A stretch of DNA of 31,902 bases from an uncultured Lachnospiraceae bacterium (GCA_910589105.1 CAJUST010000028.1:1-31902), one strand, 5' to 3'. Shown: positions 8,353 to 17,001, counted from the first letter of the stretch. Translations and numbers: made by a program. The notes: generated from the letters alone by a model not told the origin.

Positions 8353-9563
8353 TGCTGACATTAGATAAATTCGAAGAAGCGAGTGAAAAAGTCAAAGAAG
8401 TCACGCTTGAGACGAAACTGATTTACAGTAACTATTTAAGCGCGCAGACTGGAAATAAAATCTATTTAAAACCGGAAAATATGCAGTTTACAGGGGCGTA
8501 CAAGGTGCGCGGGGCATATTATAAAATCAGCACATTGTCAGAAGAAGAACGCGCGCGCGGGTTAATTACCGCTTCGGCGGGAAACCATGCGCAGGGCGTG
8601 GCGTATGCGGCAAAGTGCTATGGCGTAAAGGCAGTGATTGTGATGCCGACGACAACGCCGTTAATCAAAGTCAACCGGACGAAAAGCTACGGCGCTGAGG
8701 TGATACTTTACGGGGATATTTATGACGAAGCCTGCAGCCACGCGTATGAGCTTGCCAAAGAACACGGGTATACGTTTATCCACCCGTTTGACGATCTTGC
8801 GGTTGCCACAGGGCAGGGAACGATTGCAATGGAAATTTTCAAAGAGCTTCCGCTTGTGGAATATATTTTAGTCCCGATTGGAGGGGGCGGCCTTGCCGCC
8901 GGAGTGTCCGCTTTAGCGAAATTATTAAATCCCAAAATCAAAGTCATCGGCGTAGAGCCTGCCGGCGCAAGCTGTATGAAAGCTTCTTTTGAAGCCGGAA
9001 AAGTCACAACTCTTTCGAATGTTAATACTATCGCGGACGGTACGGCAGTGAAAACGCCAGGCGAAAACATATTTCCCTATATCAAAAAAAACCTAGATGA
9101 AATTTTGACCGTAGAAGACGATGAATTAGTCGTTGCGTTTTTGGATATGGTGGAGAACCACAAAATCGTTGTGGAAAATTCCGGTTTACTGACAGTCGCC
9201 GCCCTAAAACGCTTAAATGTAAAAGGAAAACGAATGGTTTCTATTCTAAGCGGCGGAAATATGGATATTATTACAATGTCCTCTGTCGTGCAGCAGGGGC
9301 TGATTTTACGGGATCGGATTTTTACTGTTTCCGTATTATTGCCGGATAAACCGGGAGAATTGACGAAAGTAGCGGATACGATAGCAAAAGCGCAGGGAAA
9401 TGTCATAAAATTAGAGCATAACCAGTTTATCAGCATAAACAGGAATGCGGCAGTGGAGCTTCGGATTACCATGGAATGCTTTGGGACGGAACACAAACGT
9501 GAGATTATGAAAGCCTTAGAAAAAGCGCAGTATAAGCCGAAACAGGTAAGGACGAGTTTATAA
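8352..9563 (+). CDS. ilvA: threonine ammonia-lyase (threonine dehydratase, ACT-domain form)
   Basis: A PLP enzyme that deaminates threonine (and serine) to 2-oxobutyrate (or pyruvate). The PLP lysine is K51 in FTGAYKVRGA. SAGNHAQG (75-82) binds the substrate, and IGGGGLAAG (near 177-186) binds the cofactor phosphate. The catalytic domain is followed by one ACT-like regulatory domain (about residues 325-400, starting VSVLLPDKPGELTKVA). This is the medium-length form of 403 residues; the single regulatory domain does not by itself separate a biosynthetic from a catabolic role. The start overlaps the ftsY stop by one base, with AAAGGAGG (8337-8344) inside ftsY. In B. subtilis a serine dehydratase gene pair lies in the related gene run, so a deaminase in this neighbourhood is not wholly unexpected. 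Confidence 0.95.
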   Translation: MLTLDKFEEASEKVKEVTLETKLIYSNYLSAQTGNKIYLKPENMQFTGAYKVRGAYYKISTLSEEERARGLITASAGNHAQGVAYAAKCYGVKAVIVMPTTTPLIKVNRTKSYGAEVILYGDIYDEACSHAYELAKEHGYTFIHPFDDLAVATGQGTIAMEIFKELPLVEYILVPIGGGGLAAGVSALAKLLNPKIKVIGVEPAGASCMKASFEAGKVTTLSNVNTIADGTAVKTPGENIFPYIKKNLDEILTVEDDELVVAFLDMVENHKIVVENSGLLTVAALKRLNVKGKRMVSILSGGNMDIITMSSVVQQGLILRDRIFTVSVLLPDKPGELTKVADTIAKAQGNVIKLEHNQFISINRNAAVELRITMECFGTEHKREIMKALEKAQYKPKQVRTSL

Positions 9564-9609
9564 AAGGAGTAGTTTATAAGGGGATCAGAAGTAAAAAGGA
9601 GAGAGTCAC

Positions 9610-10119
9610 ATGTTTTGCATAAATTGTGGAGTGGAATTGCCAAAAGAAGCGAAGTTCTGCTTTAATTGCGGAACTCCGCAAACGAACTACAAAGAAAAAG
9701 AAACAGTCCAAAAGGGTTCCTATCTGCGTTCTTCCGCCAACTATGGATTTTTGTATGGCATACTGGAATTAAAACGGGGGAAACTTGTGTTTACGACGAA
9801 AAAAGGGGAAGTGACGGAATATGAGCTGGAGCGGATACAAAATCTGGGGGCGACGTTTGGAATCCTTGGATTTACATATCCGGATCAGACGACGGAAGTT
9901 TCCTTTGGAGTGGATCATACAAAAAAGTGGGTGCAGGCAATTTTAGATGCAAAGGAAGGAAACTATCCGCAGGCGAAAGCTTTATCAGAACATGAAATGG
10001 AGGAGTATATACGGGCGCACTTTAACCTGACGCAGAAGGCGGCGGCTTTAAAATATTACCGGGAACAGACAGGGTCGGACTTAAAGACAGCGAGAGAGGT
10101 TGTAAGCCGGATATTATAG
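9610..10119 (+). CDS. zinc-ribbon protein with L7/L12-like C-terminal segment
   Basis: A 169-residue protein of unknown function. Residues 3-20 form a zinc ribbon with two CxxC pairs (C3, C6, C17, C20). A middle region (about 35-120) looks beta-rich, with GFLYGILELKRGKLVFTT and the alternating hydrophobic pattern of a small PH-like or OB-like barrel. The last 40 residues are helical and end with ALKYYREQTGSDLKTAREVV. That resembles the C-terminal domain of ribosomal protein L7/L12 (pattern IKxxREixGxgLKEAKxxV), which some Firmicute zinc-ribbon proteins also carry. The start has AAGGAGAG nine bases upstream. It is the first gene of a same-strand run with two further genes spaced 25-26 bases apart, so a shared transcript and a joint role with the DUF4132 protein are plausible but unproven. 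Confidence 0.8.
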   Translation: MFCINCGVELPKEAKFCFNCGTPQTNYKEKETVQKGSYLRSSANYGFLYGILELKRGKLVFTTKKGEVTEYELERIQNLGATFGILGFTYPDQTTEVSFGVDHTKKWVQAILDAKEGNYPQAKALSEHEMEEYIRAHFNLTQKAAALKYYREQTGSDLKTAREVVSRIL

Positions 10120-10144
10120 AAGAAACAGCAGAGGAGGCTCTGAT

Positions 10145-10558
10145 ATGGCATATATAGTTTATGTCAAAATGAAAAAACTGGGCAGGCAAAGAGGCGCCAT
10201 AGAGCCTGTCCCGTTTCAGTTAGACAAAAAACCGGACGTCCTTTTTGACTTATTGGCAGGGCTGACAGAGGCGGGCGTAAAAGATTACAATGAAAGAAAA
10301 GAAGAAAGCCAGCTTCTTCCATTCTTAACGAAAGAAGAAATCAAAGCTCAGTCAGAGCGGGGAAAGGTGTCCTTTGGCGTTCATAACGGAGCAAAAGCAG
10401 ATCTGGAAGAAGCGGTGAAACATACAATCCAGAGTTTTTTAGATGGGATCTACCGTGTATTTGCCTCGGACGAAGAATTGACGGATCTTTATGCGAAAAT
10501 CCCATGGAAAGAGGACACGGTGTTTACATTGATCCGTCTTACGATGTTATCAGGTTAA
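10145..10558 (+). CDS. conserved hypothetical protein, companion of the DUF4132 gene
   Basis: A 137-residue protein that I cannot assign to a named family. It starts with an alternating beta pattern (AYIVYVKMKKLG), followed by a proline-containing strand and a helix (VLFDLLAGLTEAGVKDYNER). It then has LPFLTKEEIKAQSERGKVSFG, a helix containing FLDGIYRVF and a final strand VFTLIRLTMLSG. There is no signal peptide or transmembrane segment, so it is probably cytoplasmic. I recall, without being able to check, small bacterial proteins with the same GKVxFG, FxDGxxRVF and TFIRLTxLxG pattern encoded beside DUF4132 genes. The ribosome binding site is AGAGGAGG. It lies 25 bases after the zinc-ribbon gene and 26 bases before the giant gene, consistent with one operon. 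Confidence 0.75.
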   Translation: MAYIVYVKMKKLGRQRGAIEPVPFQLDKKPDVLFDLLAGLTEAGVKDYNERKEESQLLPFLTKEEIKAQSERGKVSFGVHNGAKADLEEAVKHTIQSFLDGIYRVFASDEELTDLYAKIPWKEDTVFTLIRLTMLSG

Positions 10559-10584
10559 GCGGATCAAAAATGAAAGGAGGACAT

Positions 10585-13500
10585 ATGCCGGAATATACAT
10601 ACCAGACAAGAAGAAAACTAACGGAAACATGGATTGATGCATGTAAACAAAAAGCAAAACATCTGTCAGAATGGGAGCAGAAAATGCTGCCGGAACCATA
10701 CGTCTACGCAACGCCGCAAGACGTATGCCAGTATATGAAAAGCCGTTTAGAAAACGGCGCTTATGATACGTTAAGCGGCTTATACAAAACAGAATTTGCG
10801 GCGCTTGTTAAAGTCTGCGTACCGGAAAAAAAGCATGAAGAATTTTACTATGCCCTTGATCAGATGAATCAATTCCAAATGACTGCCGGCTGGTACAGAA
10901 GAAGCCTGCGGTCTGGCAGTTACGTCCCGTTTGCAGATCAAAGCATAAAAATCTTACGAGCTTACTCCCGATTAGAGTTTTATCAGGCGTCTTTAGCTGA
11001 CGTTTTAACCGGAAACCTTTCGCCGGAGCTTTATGACCATGCGAGAAATGAATACTTTTCGTATGCGCAGATCTTAGCGGCTCAGATTGACAGAGGAGAT
11101 CAGGCTGTCATTTCGGCTGTTACAGAGATTCTTTTGGGGGAAGGGAATACCCTTATGATTAGCCATGAGCTAATCCGTGGAATCGTGATGTGCAAAAATG
11201 AAGAACTTTACTGCATCCTAGGCAAATTCCTTTTAGCCGCAAGGCTTCAGGAAGGGGCCAGACAGGCAGTTTGTGAAACAATGGACGCCGGACGTCCGGA
11301 AGCGTTTTTACATTTATTTTCCGTAATTGAGGAGCATGGGCTGATCCGCTATTCCTCCGTCAAACGCGCAGTCGCTACATGGATAGGGATATTTAGCCAA
11401 TCCGGTCCGGAGCGGGTTTCTGAAAAACTGCTCCATCTTATGGGGCGCTGCCTTCGGGAAAAAGAGTTTTGCAAGGAACAGCTTGCATTAAATGATTCCA
11501 TTGCGGTTAGCTGCGCGCTTTGGGCAATCGGTTTTTATGATGCGAATCAGGCAGTCTTGGCAGTGAAAAAACTGATTGCGGAAGGCTCAAGGCATCAGAA
11601 AATGACAGCATCGTATTTTCTTAATTCCCTTCAAGACGAAAAACAGAAGATGCAGGCTTCAAAAGACGTGATTTTACGGCATTCCGATGATTTAGGGCTT
11701 GTATCATGTTTTCTGCCGCATTTTCTTTCAGAAGTCAATACACATTTCTACCGTTTGATTCAACAAGAGGACGATTCTTATTCCCGTATTAGCAAAAAAG
11801 TAAAACAGCCTGCAAAAATGCCCCCTGAAACCCTGTTTTCCGATCGGGAGGAGGCAAAGGAATGCTACCGTATTCTAAAAGAGCTTTTGCCGCAAATCCC
11901 AAAAAAAGGGCTTTTGATTTCGCCCTGCATTTTCCCGTGGCATGAAGTGGAGTTGACGCAATCTGCGGTTGCATCACGTCTGTGCCTGATTGCGCATATG
12001 CTTTCGGAACAGCCCTATATAGACGATGCGGCAAAGCTGGTTAAAGTGGTCGGGCAGGGAGAAGGGCGCTCTTATTACAGCTTGTCACGGGCGGCAGTTG
12101 CAAGTGTGTTATTGTACCGCCCCAAAACGGAGATTTGCAAAGATGTATTGTTTGAGCTTTTGCATAATGCCGAGGAATCGACGAATGAGCAGGCGTATTA
12201 TCTCGTGGACGATATGGAACTTTCCGAAGAAGATTTCATAAAAATTGAAAAAAATCTAAAATATAAAAAAGGACGGAGCAAAGCGCTTTCCCTGTTAAAA
12301 AAACAAGACGGCCTGCATATTGCGCAAAGCATAAAAAGACTTCTTTTGGAAAAATCCGAAGAATGCCATATGGGCGCGCTTGATCTTGCCCTGCAATTAA
12401 AAAAAGAGGACAAAAAACAGTTTGATGAAGTAAGGCCTCATTTAGCGGCCCTAAAAAACCCGACCGGAAAAGAACGGGTTCTGTTAGAAGAATTGTCAGG
12501 GGAGCAAAGCGTGGCGCAAGAAATTTTAAATACGGAAGGCTATGGGCTCTATGACATAAAAAAAGAATGGGTTTTGTCGCCTATTACGGCAGATGGCGCA
12601 AAGGCTTCAGAATTATTTGTTTATGGGGAAGACACATACGTCCGTTACTGCAAAAAATTAGATCAGATCATACGGGAGAACCGAGAGCTTTCTTATTCGG
12701 CGAAGTGGGAAGGCGATGTATTATTAGGGAATGAGTTAAAAAAAATCCGTTATTCCCAAGAGGAAGATGAGTTAGAACCCTTAGACGAATATCCATTTCG
12801 AAAGCTCTGGGAGGAGTTTTACGAAAAGGAGAAGTTATCGCCGCAGCTTCTTTTAGAACTAGGGCTTTACCGTAAGTGTTGTATGATGCGCAGCTATGTC
12901 GAACAAAACATTCCGCTTTATAAGCAGGTGTTTGGACAAAATCTTCCGTTCGGGAGCCTGTCGTGTGAACTGGAATATGCGTCCCAAGTCTGGACGGTTT
13001 TTCGGCTGTTGGAGAGCCAGTATACGCCAAAATCTTTAAAAGCCGCGTTTGCCCTTTGCGGCGCGTCAAAGTATTTATCCGTTTTAGATACGTCAAACGA
13101 TATATTTACCGTGGAAGAAAAACGCTGGGACGGCAGTTTTTTCCGGTATACGGAACATACAGCGGGGCTTCCCGTTTTTCAAGAGATCTTAGATTGGCTG
13201 TCTTACGTTGAGCCAGAAGACTGGGGAAGCGCGTTTTCCATAAAATTTAAGATTGAACAGCATTATTCGAAGCAAAAGGACAGGGAAATCAGCAGGTATA
13301 CTTATGGCAATTATCCGGAACATTATGTCGGGTTTTTCGAATATGTGAAGTGTTACGTCAAAGGCATCTGGGATAAAGATCTGTTTTATAAAGCAGTGTT
13401 TACCTTCTGGAATCTTGGGACGCTTCTTTTGCCAGTCAGCGCAGTGGAGCAAAAAGGGGCGATCTCTTTGCGGAGAGCCTTCGCGCAAGGGCTGAATCTC

Positions 13501-15711
13501 TTTTTCGGGCAAAATGTGATCCGTCCCGTGAACGGAAAATACTGTTTTGAGGAAATGGGGGATATGCCGGAAATGGCATTTGCGCATGAGCTTTATCAGG
13601 AATTAGTTCCATTGATTCTAAGCGTGGAATTAAAACGCGGGGAGCAGTCAACGCCGTTTTCAGATGAGATTGGAAACATTAAGGTGGTTTATGGCGTAGA
13701 CTATATGATACAGATATTAACGGCATTGGGTAAAGACCCGTTACAGCGGGGATGTAGTTATTATTCGAATGACAGCGACCGCAGGGCAGTCTTAAGCCAT
13801 TTGTTAAAAGTCAGTATGCCAAAGCCAGACGAAACGGCGGCGGATCTAAAGAGAGCGTTAAAAGGCTCCGACATTACAAAGAAACGTTTAGCTGAGCTTG
13901 CCATGTATGCGGATCAGTGGATACCACTGATTCAAGAGTATTTAAAAATCAAGGGCTTTGCAAGCGCCTGTTACTATTTTATGGCGCATACAAGCGAAGG
14001 CTTTACAGACGAGCTGATTTCCATTCTTGCAAAGTATACGCCGCTTTCACCGGAGGAATTAGCGGACGGCGCCTTTGACATACACTGGTTTAAAGAAGCG
14101 TACAAAAGCGTCGGTGAAAAGAATTTTAAACTGCTTTATGACGCCGCAAAGTATTCTTCTTCAGGGACCGCCCATGGAAGGGCGCGTAAATATGCCGATG
14201 CCGCCCTTGGGAACGTGGAGCTTGATACGGTGATAAAGGAGATTGAATCAAAACGCAACAAAGACTGGCTGATGGCGGTCGGGCTATTCCCGCTTCCGTC
14301 CGCTAAAAAGAAAAAAGAAGAAGAATTGCTGCGCCGTTACCAGTTTATCCAGAAGTTTAAAAAAGAAAGCAGGCAGTTTGGCGCGCAAAGAAGGGCCAGT
14401 GAAGGGCGGGCGGCAGAAATTGCGCTCCGTAATTTAAGCGTCAACGCCGGATTTACTGACGTAATGCGGCTGACGCTTCGTATGGAAGGGAAACTGGCGG
14501 AGCAGTCAAAAGAATTCTTTACATGGAAGCCTGTTGGAGAAATAGAGCTTCTGCTGTCTGTGGACGAATACGGGCAAAGCGCGCTACAATGCAGAAAAGA
14601 CGGCAAACTCTTAAAAACTATTCCGGCAAAATACAAAAAGAACGAAATTGCGCAGAAATATCAGGCGGCAAATAAACAATTAAAAGAACAGCGCCGCCGC
14701 GCGAAACAGATGATGGAACAGGCAATGGAAGATGGGACTGTTTTTGAAGTCTGGGAGTTTTTGGAAATGTATCAAAATCCGGTGACGCGTCCCATTACGG
14801 AAACGCTGATTGTCCGGACGAATGGGAAAACGGAGGGCGTCCTTGGATTTTTAACAAAAGAAGGAATCTTGGATGCAGATGGGATTCTTACGCCTGTCCG
14901 GCCGGGCGAGAAAATCTGCATTGCCCATCCGTATGACCTGTATGCGGCAGGATGCTGGCAGGACTACCAGAAACTTCTGTTTGAACAGAAAATAAAACAG
15001 CCGTTTAAGCAGGCATTCCGCGAATTATATCTGAAATTAGAAGAAGAACTGCCAAAAGAACATTCCATGCTCTTTGCGGGCAATCAGATTTGGCCGAAAA
15101 AAACGCTTGCCACACTGCGCGGCCGCCGCTGGGTTGCAGATTATGAAGACGGGCTCCAGAAAATCTACTATAAAGAAAATATTGTCGCCTGCATTTATGC
15201 AATGGCGGACTGGTTTACGCCAAGCGACATAGAGCCTCCGACTTTGGAATATGTGGCGTTTTCTGACCGGAAAACGGGACTTCCCCTGACGGTTAAGGAG
15301 ATACCAGACATTATCTACAGTGAAGTAATGCGGGACGTAGATTTGGCGGTCAGCGTCGCATACGCAGGCGGCGTCGATCCTGAGACAAGCCATTCTACGA
15401 TAGAAATGCGAAGGACAATCGCAGAATATAACGCCGGATTGTTTGGCTTAAAGAACGTCCGTTTTCAGGGCAGCCATGCGTTGATTGACGGGACATTCGG
15501 CCAGTATTCCATTCATTTGGGAAGCGGCGTGATCCATCAGATTGGAAAGTCTATGATTTTTGCGGTTCCGGTGCATTCCCAGCAGAAAGGGCGGATCTTC
15601 CTTCCTTTTCTTGACGATGACCCAAAAACCGCAGAGATTTTATCTAAAATCCTTTTATTTGCAGAAGATTCTAAAATCAAAGATCCGAAAATATTATCAC
15701 AGATTCAGTAG
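10585..15711 (+). CDS. giant DUF4132-type protein (1708 residues)
   Basis: The largest gene in the window. The first ~1300 residues are almost wholly helical with repeating amphipathic pairs, suggesting an alpha-solenoid. From about residue 1290 there is a basic helical segment (LRRYQFIQKFKKESRQFG). Then comes a region that I recognise as DUF4132: PVRPGEKICIAHPYDL followed by QPFKQAFRELYLKLEEE near residue 1470. A conserved C-terminal module follows, with YSEVMRDVDLAVSVAY near 1578 and a terminal beta-rich part. E. coli MolR (YehI) belongs to this family, and its neighbours encode MoxR-like AAA, VWA and SWIM proteins; no such partners are seen here. The function is unknown. There is no signal peptide or membrane segment. 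An in-frame ATG at 10504 overlaps the upstream gene, but AAAGGAGG (10573-10580) sits four bases before the ATG at 10585. A terminator follows the stop. Confidence 0.85.
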   Translation: MPEYTYQTRRKLTETWIDACKQKAKHLSEWEQKMLPEPYVYATPQDVCQYMKSRLENGAYDTLSGLYKTEFAALVKVCVPEKKHEEFYYALDQMNQFQMTAGWYRRSLRSGSYVPFADQSIKILRAYSRLEFYQASLADVLTGNLSPELYDHARNEYFSYAQILAAQIDRGDQAVISAVTEILLGEGNTLMISHELIRGIVMCKNEELYCILGKFLLAARLQEGARQAVCETMDAGRPEAFLHLFSVIEEHGLIRYSSVKRAVATWIGIFSQSGPERVSEKLLHLMGRCLREKEFCKEQLALNDSIAVSCALWAIGFYDANQAVLAVKKLIAEGSRHQKMTASYFLNSLQDEKQKMQASKDVILRHSDDLGLVSCFLPHFLSEVNTHFYRLIQQEDDSYSRISKKVKQPAKMPPETLFSDREEAKECYRILKELLPQIPKKGLLISPCIFPWHEVELTQSAVASRLCLIAHMLSEQPYIDDAAKLVKVVGQGEGRSYYSLSRAAVASVLLYRPKTEICKDVLFELLHNAEESTNEQAYYLVDDMELSEEDFIKIEKNLKYKKGRSKALSLLKKQDGLHIAQSIKRLLLEKSEECHMGALDLALQLKKEDKKQFDEVRPHLAALKNPTGKERVLLEELSGEQSVAQEILNTEGYGLYDIKKEWVLSPITADGAKASELFVYGEDTYVRYCKKLDQIIRENRELSYSAKWEGDVLLGNELKKIRYSQEEDELEPLDEYPFRKLWEEFYEKEKLSPQLLLELGLYRKCCMMRSYVEQNIPLYKQVFGQNLPFGSLSCELEYASQVWTVFRLLESQYTPKSLKAAFALCGASKYLSVLDTSNDIFTVEEKRWDGSFFRYTEHTAGLPVFQEILDWLSYVEPEDWGSAFSIKFKIEQHYSKQKDREISRYTYGNYPEHYVGFFEYVKCYVKGIWDKDLFYKAVFTFWNLGTLLLPVSAVEQKGAISLRRAFAQGLNLFFGQNVIRPVNGKYCFEEMGDMPEMAFAHELYQELVPLILSVELKRGEQSTPFSDEIGNIKVVYGVDYMIQILTALGKDPLQRGCSYYSNDSDRRAVLSHLLKVSMPKPDETAADLKRALKGSDITKKRLAELAMYADQWIPLIQEYLKIKGFASACYYFMAHTSEGFTDELISILAKYTPLSPEELADGAFDIHWFKEAYKSVGEKNFKLLYDAAKYSSSGTAHGRARKYADAALGNVELDTVIKEIESKRNKDWLMAVGLFPLPSAKKKKEEELLRRYQFIQKFKKESRQFGAQRRASEGRAAEIALRNLSVNAGFTDVMRLTLRMEGKLAEQSKEFFTWKPVGEIELLLSVDEYGQSALQCRKDGKLLKTIPAKYKKNEIAQKYQAANKQLKEQRRRAKQMMEQAMEDGTVFEVWEFLEMYQNPVTRPITETLIVRTNGKTEGVLGFLTKEGILDADGILTPVRPGEKICIAHPYDLYAAGCWQDYQKLLFEQKIKQPFKQAFRELYLKLEEELPKEHSMLFAGNQIWPKKTLATLRGRRWVADYEDGLQKIYYKENIVACIYAMADWFTPSDIEPPTLEYVAFSDRKTGLPLTVKEIPDIIYSEVMRDVDLAVSVAYAGGVDPETSHSTIEMRRTIAEYNAGLFGLKNVRFQGSHALIDGTFGQYSIHLGSGVIHQIGKSMIFAVPVHSQQKGRIFLPFLDDDPKTAEILSKILLFAEDSKIKDPKILSQIQ

Positions 15712-15714
15712 ACG

Positions 15715-15745
15715 GGAAGGGCGAAACGCCCTTCCTTGCATTTTT
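15715..15745 (+). terminator. intrinsic terminator after the DUF4132 gene
   Basis: GGAAGGGCG (15715-15723) pairs perfectly with CGCCCTTCC (15727-15735) around an AAA loop. The tail TTGCATTTTT is a somewhat interrupted T tract. It begins four bases after the stop of the giant gene and closes the three-gene run. The promoter of the next gene begins in its tail. Confidence 0.8.
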
Positions 15746-15764
15746 AAAATTCTTGTACTATAAT
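15736..15764 (+). promoter_or_regulatory. sigma-A type promoter for the SGNH lipoprotein gene
   Basis: TTGCAT (15736-15741), a 17-base spacer and a perfect TATAAT (15759-15764), 42 bases before the lipoprotein start. The -35 element begins directly after the terminator stem, and the T tract lies in the spacer, so terminator and promoter are fused. Confidence 0.65.
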
Positions 15765-15806
15765 GAGCAGATAAAATAAGGATTGTGAGAGAAAAGAGGA
15801 TAACAT

Positions 15807-16643
15807 ATGAAGAAAAAAATAAAAGTTTCTTTGGCGGCTTTCTTTTGCGTCTGCGTTCTTTTTTCCGGATGCCAGAAAGAAAAGGAGATTCCAAAACCTG
15901 CTTCCACGGAACGCGTTACGTTAGACACACAGACAGAAGAAACGGGTTTACCGGATATACAGACAGAAGATGTGGGTTTGCCGGATACACAGACGGGGCA
16001 GGAAACAGACGCTTATCGTTATGTCGCTTTCGGAAATTCCGTCACATGTGGGGAAATCACGGAAAATTTATGGTGGGGGAATTGGGGCATGGCGGCTTCC
16101 TCAATGGAAAAAGACTACGTCCATATTCTTTCCGCGGAAATTGAACAAAGGCTGTCTTGTCCGGTCGAAACAGAGGTGTACAGTTTAAAGCCATGGGAAT
16201 TAGCGCAGGACCGTTCTTCTTTATTGGAAGATATTTCAGATTCCCTAGATGAAACAACCGATCTTGTCACAATTCAATCCGGTGAAAATATTACCCAGTT
16301 CCAAGAGACATTACAGATTGATTATTATGATTTGGTTTCCTTTATAAAAGAAAAAGCCCCTAATGCCCAGATTCTTATGTTAGGGGAGCTTCTTTGGCCG
16401 AATCCGGAAATTGAAACGGCGAAACAGACCGCATGTCAGGCGTGTGGGGTGGCATTTATTGAGATGACGCAATATTTAACGGATTATGAAGCCAATTATA
16501 AATCTTCCATTGGAGATGAAGTCATTGGCGAAGATGGAGAAACGCATAAAATAACCGATGAAGAAGTGGCGGCGCATCCAAACGATGAAGGCATGGTTTG
16601 CATTGCGGGGCAGATTCTTCCCTATATCCAAACCGGATCGTAG
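15807..16643 (+). CDS. lipoprotein with SGNH/GDSL-hydrolase-like domain
   Basis: The N-terminus has KKK, a hydrophobic stretch and the lipobox LFSGC, so Cys22 should be lipidated and the protein anchored outside the membrane. A low-complexity linker follows with a 10-residue repeat (DTQTEETGLP, DIQTEDVGLP, DTQTG). The remaining ~205 residues resemble an SGNH hydrolase: block I is GNSVTCG (the serine is the expected nucleophile), QSGENIT fits the GxN block, and EEVAAHPND holds the expected catalytic histidine. Family members remove acyl or acetyl groups from lipids, glycans or peptidoglycan; the substrate here is unknown. The gene has its own promoter and ends before a hairpin shared with the convergent rpmB gene. 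The start ATG has AGAGGA upstream. Confidence 0.8.
   Translation: MKKKIKVSLAAFFCVCVLFSGCQKEKEIPKPASTERVTLDTQTEETGLPDIQTEDVGLPDTQTGQETDAYRYVAFGNSVTCGEITENLWWGNWGMAASSMEKDYVHILSAEIEQRLSCPVETEVYSLKPWELAQDRSSLLEDISDSLDETTDLVTIQSGENITQFQETLQIDYYDLVSFIKEKAPNAQILMLGELLWPNPEIETAKQTACQACGVAFIEMTQYLTDYEANYKSSIGDEVIGEDGETHKITDEEVAAHPNDEGMVCIAGQILPYIQTGS
15924..15998 (+). repeat. in-frame 30-bp tandem repeat in the lipoprotein linker
   Basis: Two full copies and one half copy of a 30-bp unit encode DTQTEETGLP, DIQTEDVGLP and DTQTG. The repeat lies between the lipidated cysteine and the catalytic domain, where it acts as a spacer across the cell wall. Because the unit is a multiple of three, copy-number change would alter linker length without breaking the frame. 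Confidence 0.8.
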
Positions 16644-16676
16644 GGGCGGAGCTTTTCCAAGCTGCCGCAAATAAAA

Positions 16677-16706
16677 AAGGAAACACTTTTGATAAAGTGT
16701 TTCCTT
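16677..16706 (-). terminator. terminator of rpmB, shared with the convergent lipoprotein gene
   Basis: AAGGAAACACTTT (16677-16689) and AAAGTGTTTCCTT (16694-16706) form a perfect 13-bp stem with a 4-base loop. On the minus strand the stem is followed by a run of Ts, which suits termination of rpmB. On the plus strand the tail is poor in T. Confidence 0.85.
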
Positions 16707-16730
16707 CCGATTGTCCTGTTTTCGAAAAAA

Positions 16731-16916
16731 CTATGCTCTTTCTACTTTTCCGCTCCTTAAACATGAAGTACATACATATAATCTTTTCGGAACTCCGTTT
16801 ACTTTGCATCTTACATGTTTAATGTTTGGCTTCCACATTCTATTTGTTTTTTTATGGGAATGGCTCACATTATGACCGAATTGAACGCTTTTTCCACAAA
16901 CTGCACATTTTGCCAT
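16731..16916 (-). CDS. rpmB: 50S ribosomal protein L28, zinc-binding form
   Basis: A 61-residue basic protein starting MAKCAVCGK, with the L28 core (GHNVSHSHKKTNRMWKPN) and a second CxxC at C49/C52. The four cysteines make this the zinc-containing (C+) form. It is part of the large ribosomal subunit. The start has a perfect AAGGAGGTG on the minus strand. It is read divergently from yloU-fakA-recG; in B. subtilis rpmB is likewise next to yloU and divergent. It ends at a strong hairpin terminator and appears to be monocistronic. Confidence 0.97.
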   Translation of the reverse strand: MAKCAVCGKSVQFGHNVSHSHKKTNRMWKPNIKHVRCKVNGVPKRLYVCTSCLRSGKVERA

Positions 16917-16972
16917 GACTGCACCTCCTTGATTCGATTAAGTTTACTCTGCTGTAAGCTCATAACATGCTT

Positions 16973-17001
16973 ATTCTATCAGAAAGTAATTTAGATTGCA
17001 A
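16973..17001 (-). promoter_or_regulatory. sigma-A type promoter for rpmB
   Basis: On the minus strand TTGCAA (complement of 16996-17001), a 17-base spacer and TAGAAT (complement of 16973-16978) lie about 57 bases upstream of the rpmB start codon. Confidence 0.65.

Noticed and set aside
13189..13587. Minus-strand frames of 99-142 codons inside the DUF4132 gene
   Set aside because: They are shadows of the long plus-strand gene and lack ribosome binding sites or family motifs.
15785..16144. A 119-codon plus-strand frame overlapping the lipoprotein start
   Set aside because: It is out of frame with the lipoprotein, whose signal peptide, lipobox and SGNH motifs are clear. The overlapping frame has no such features.
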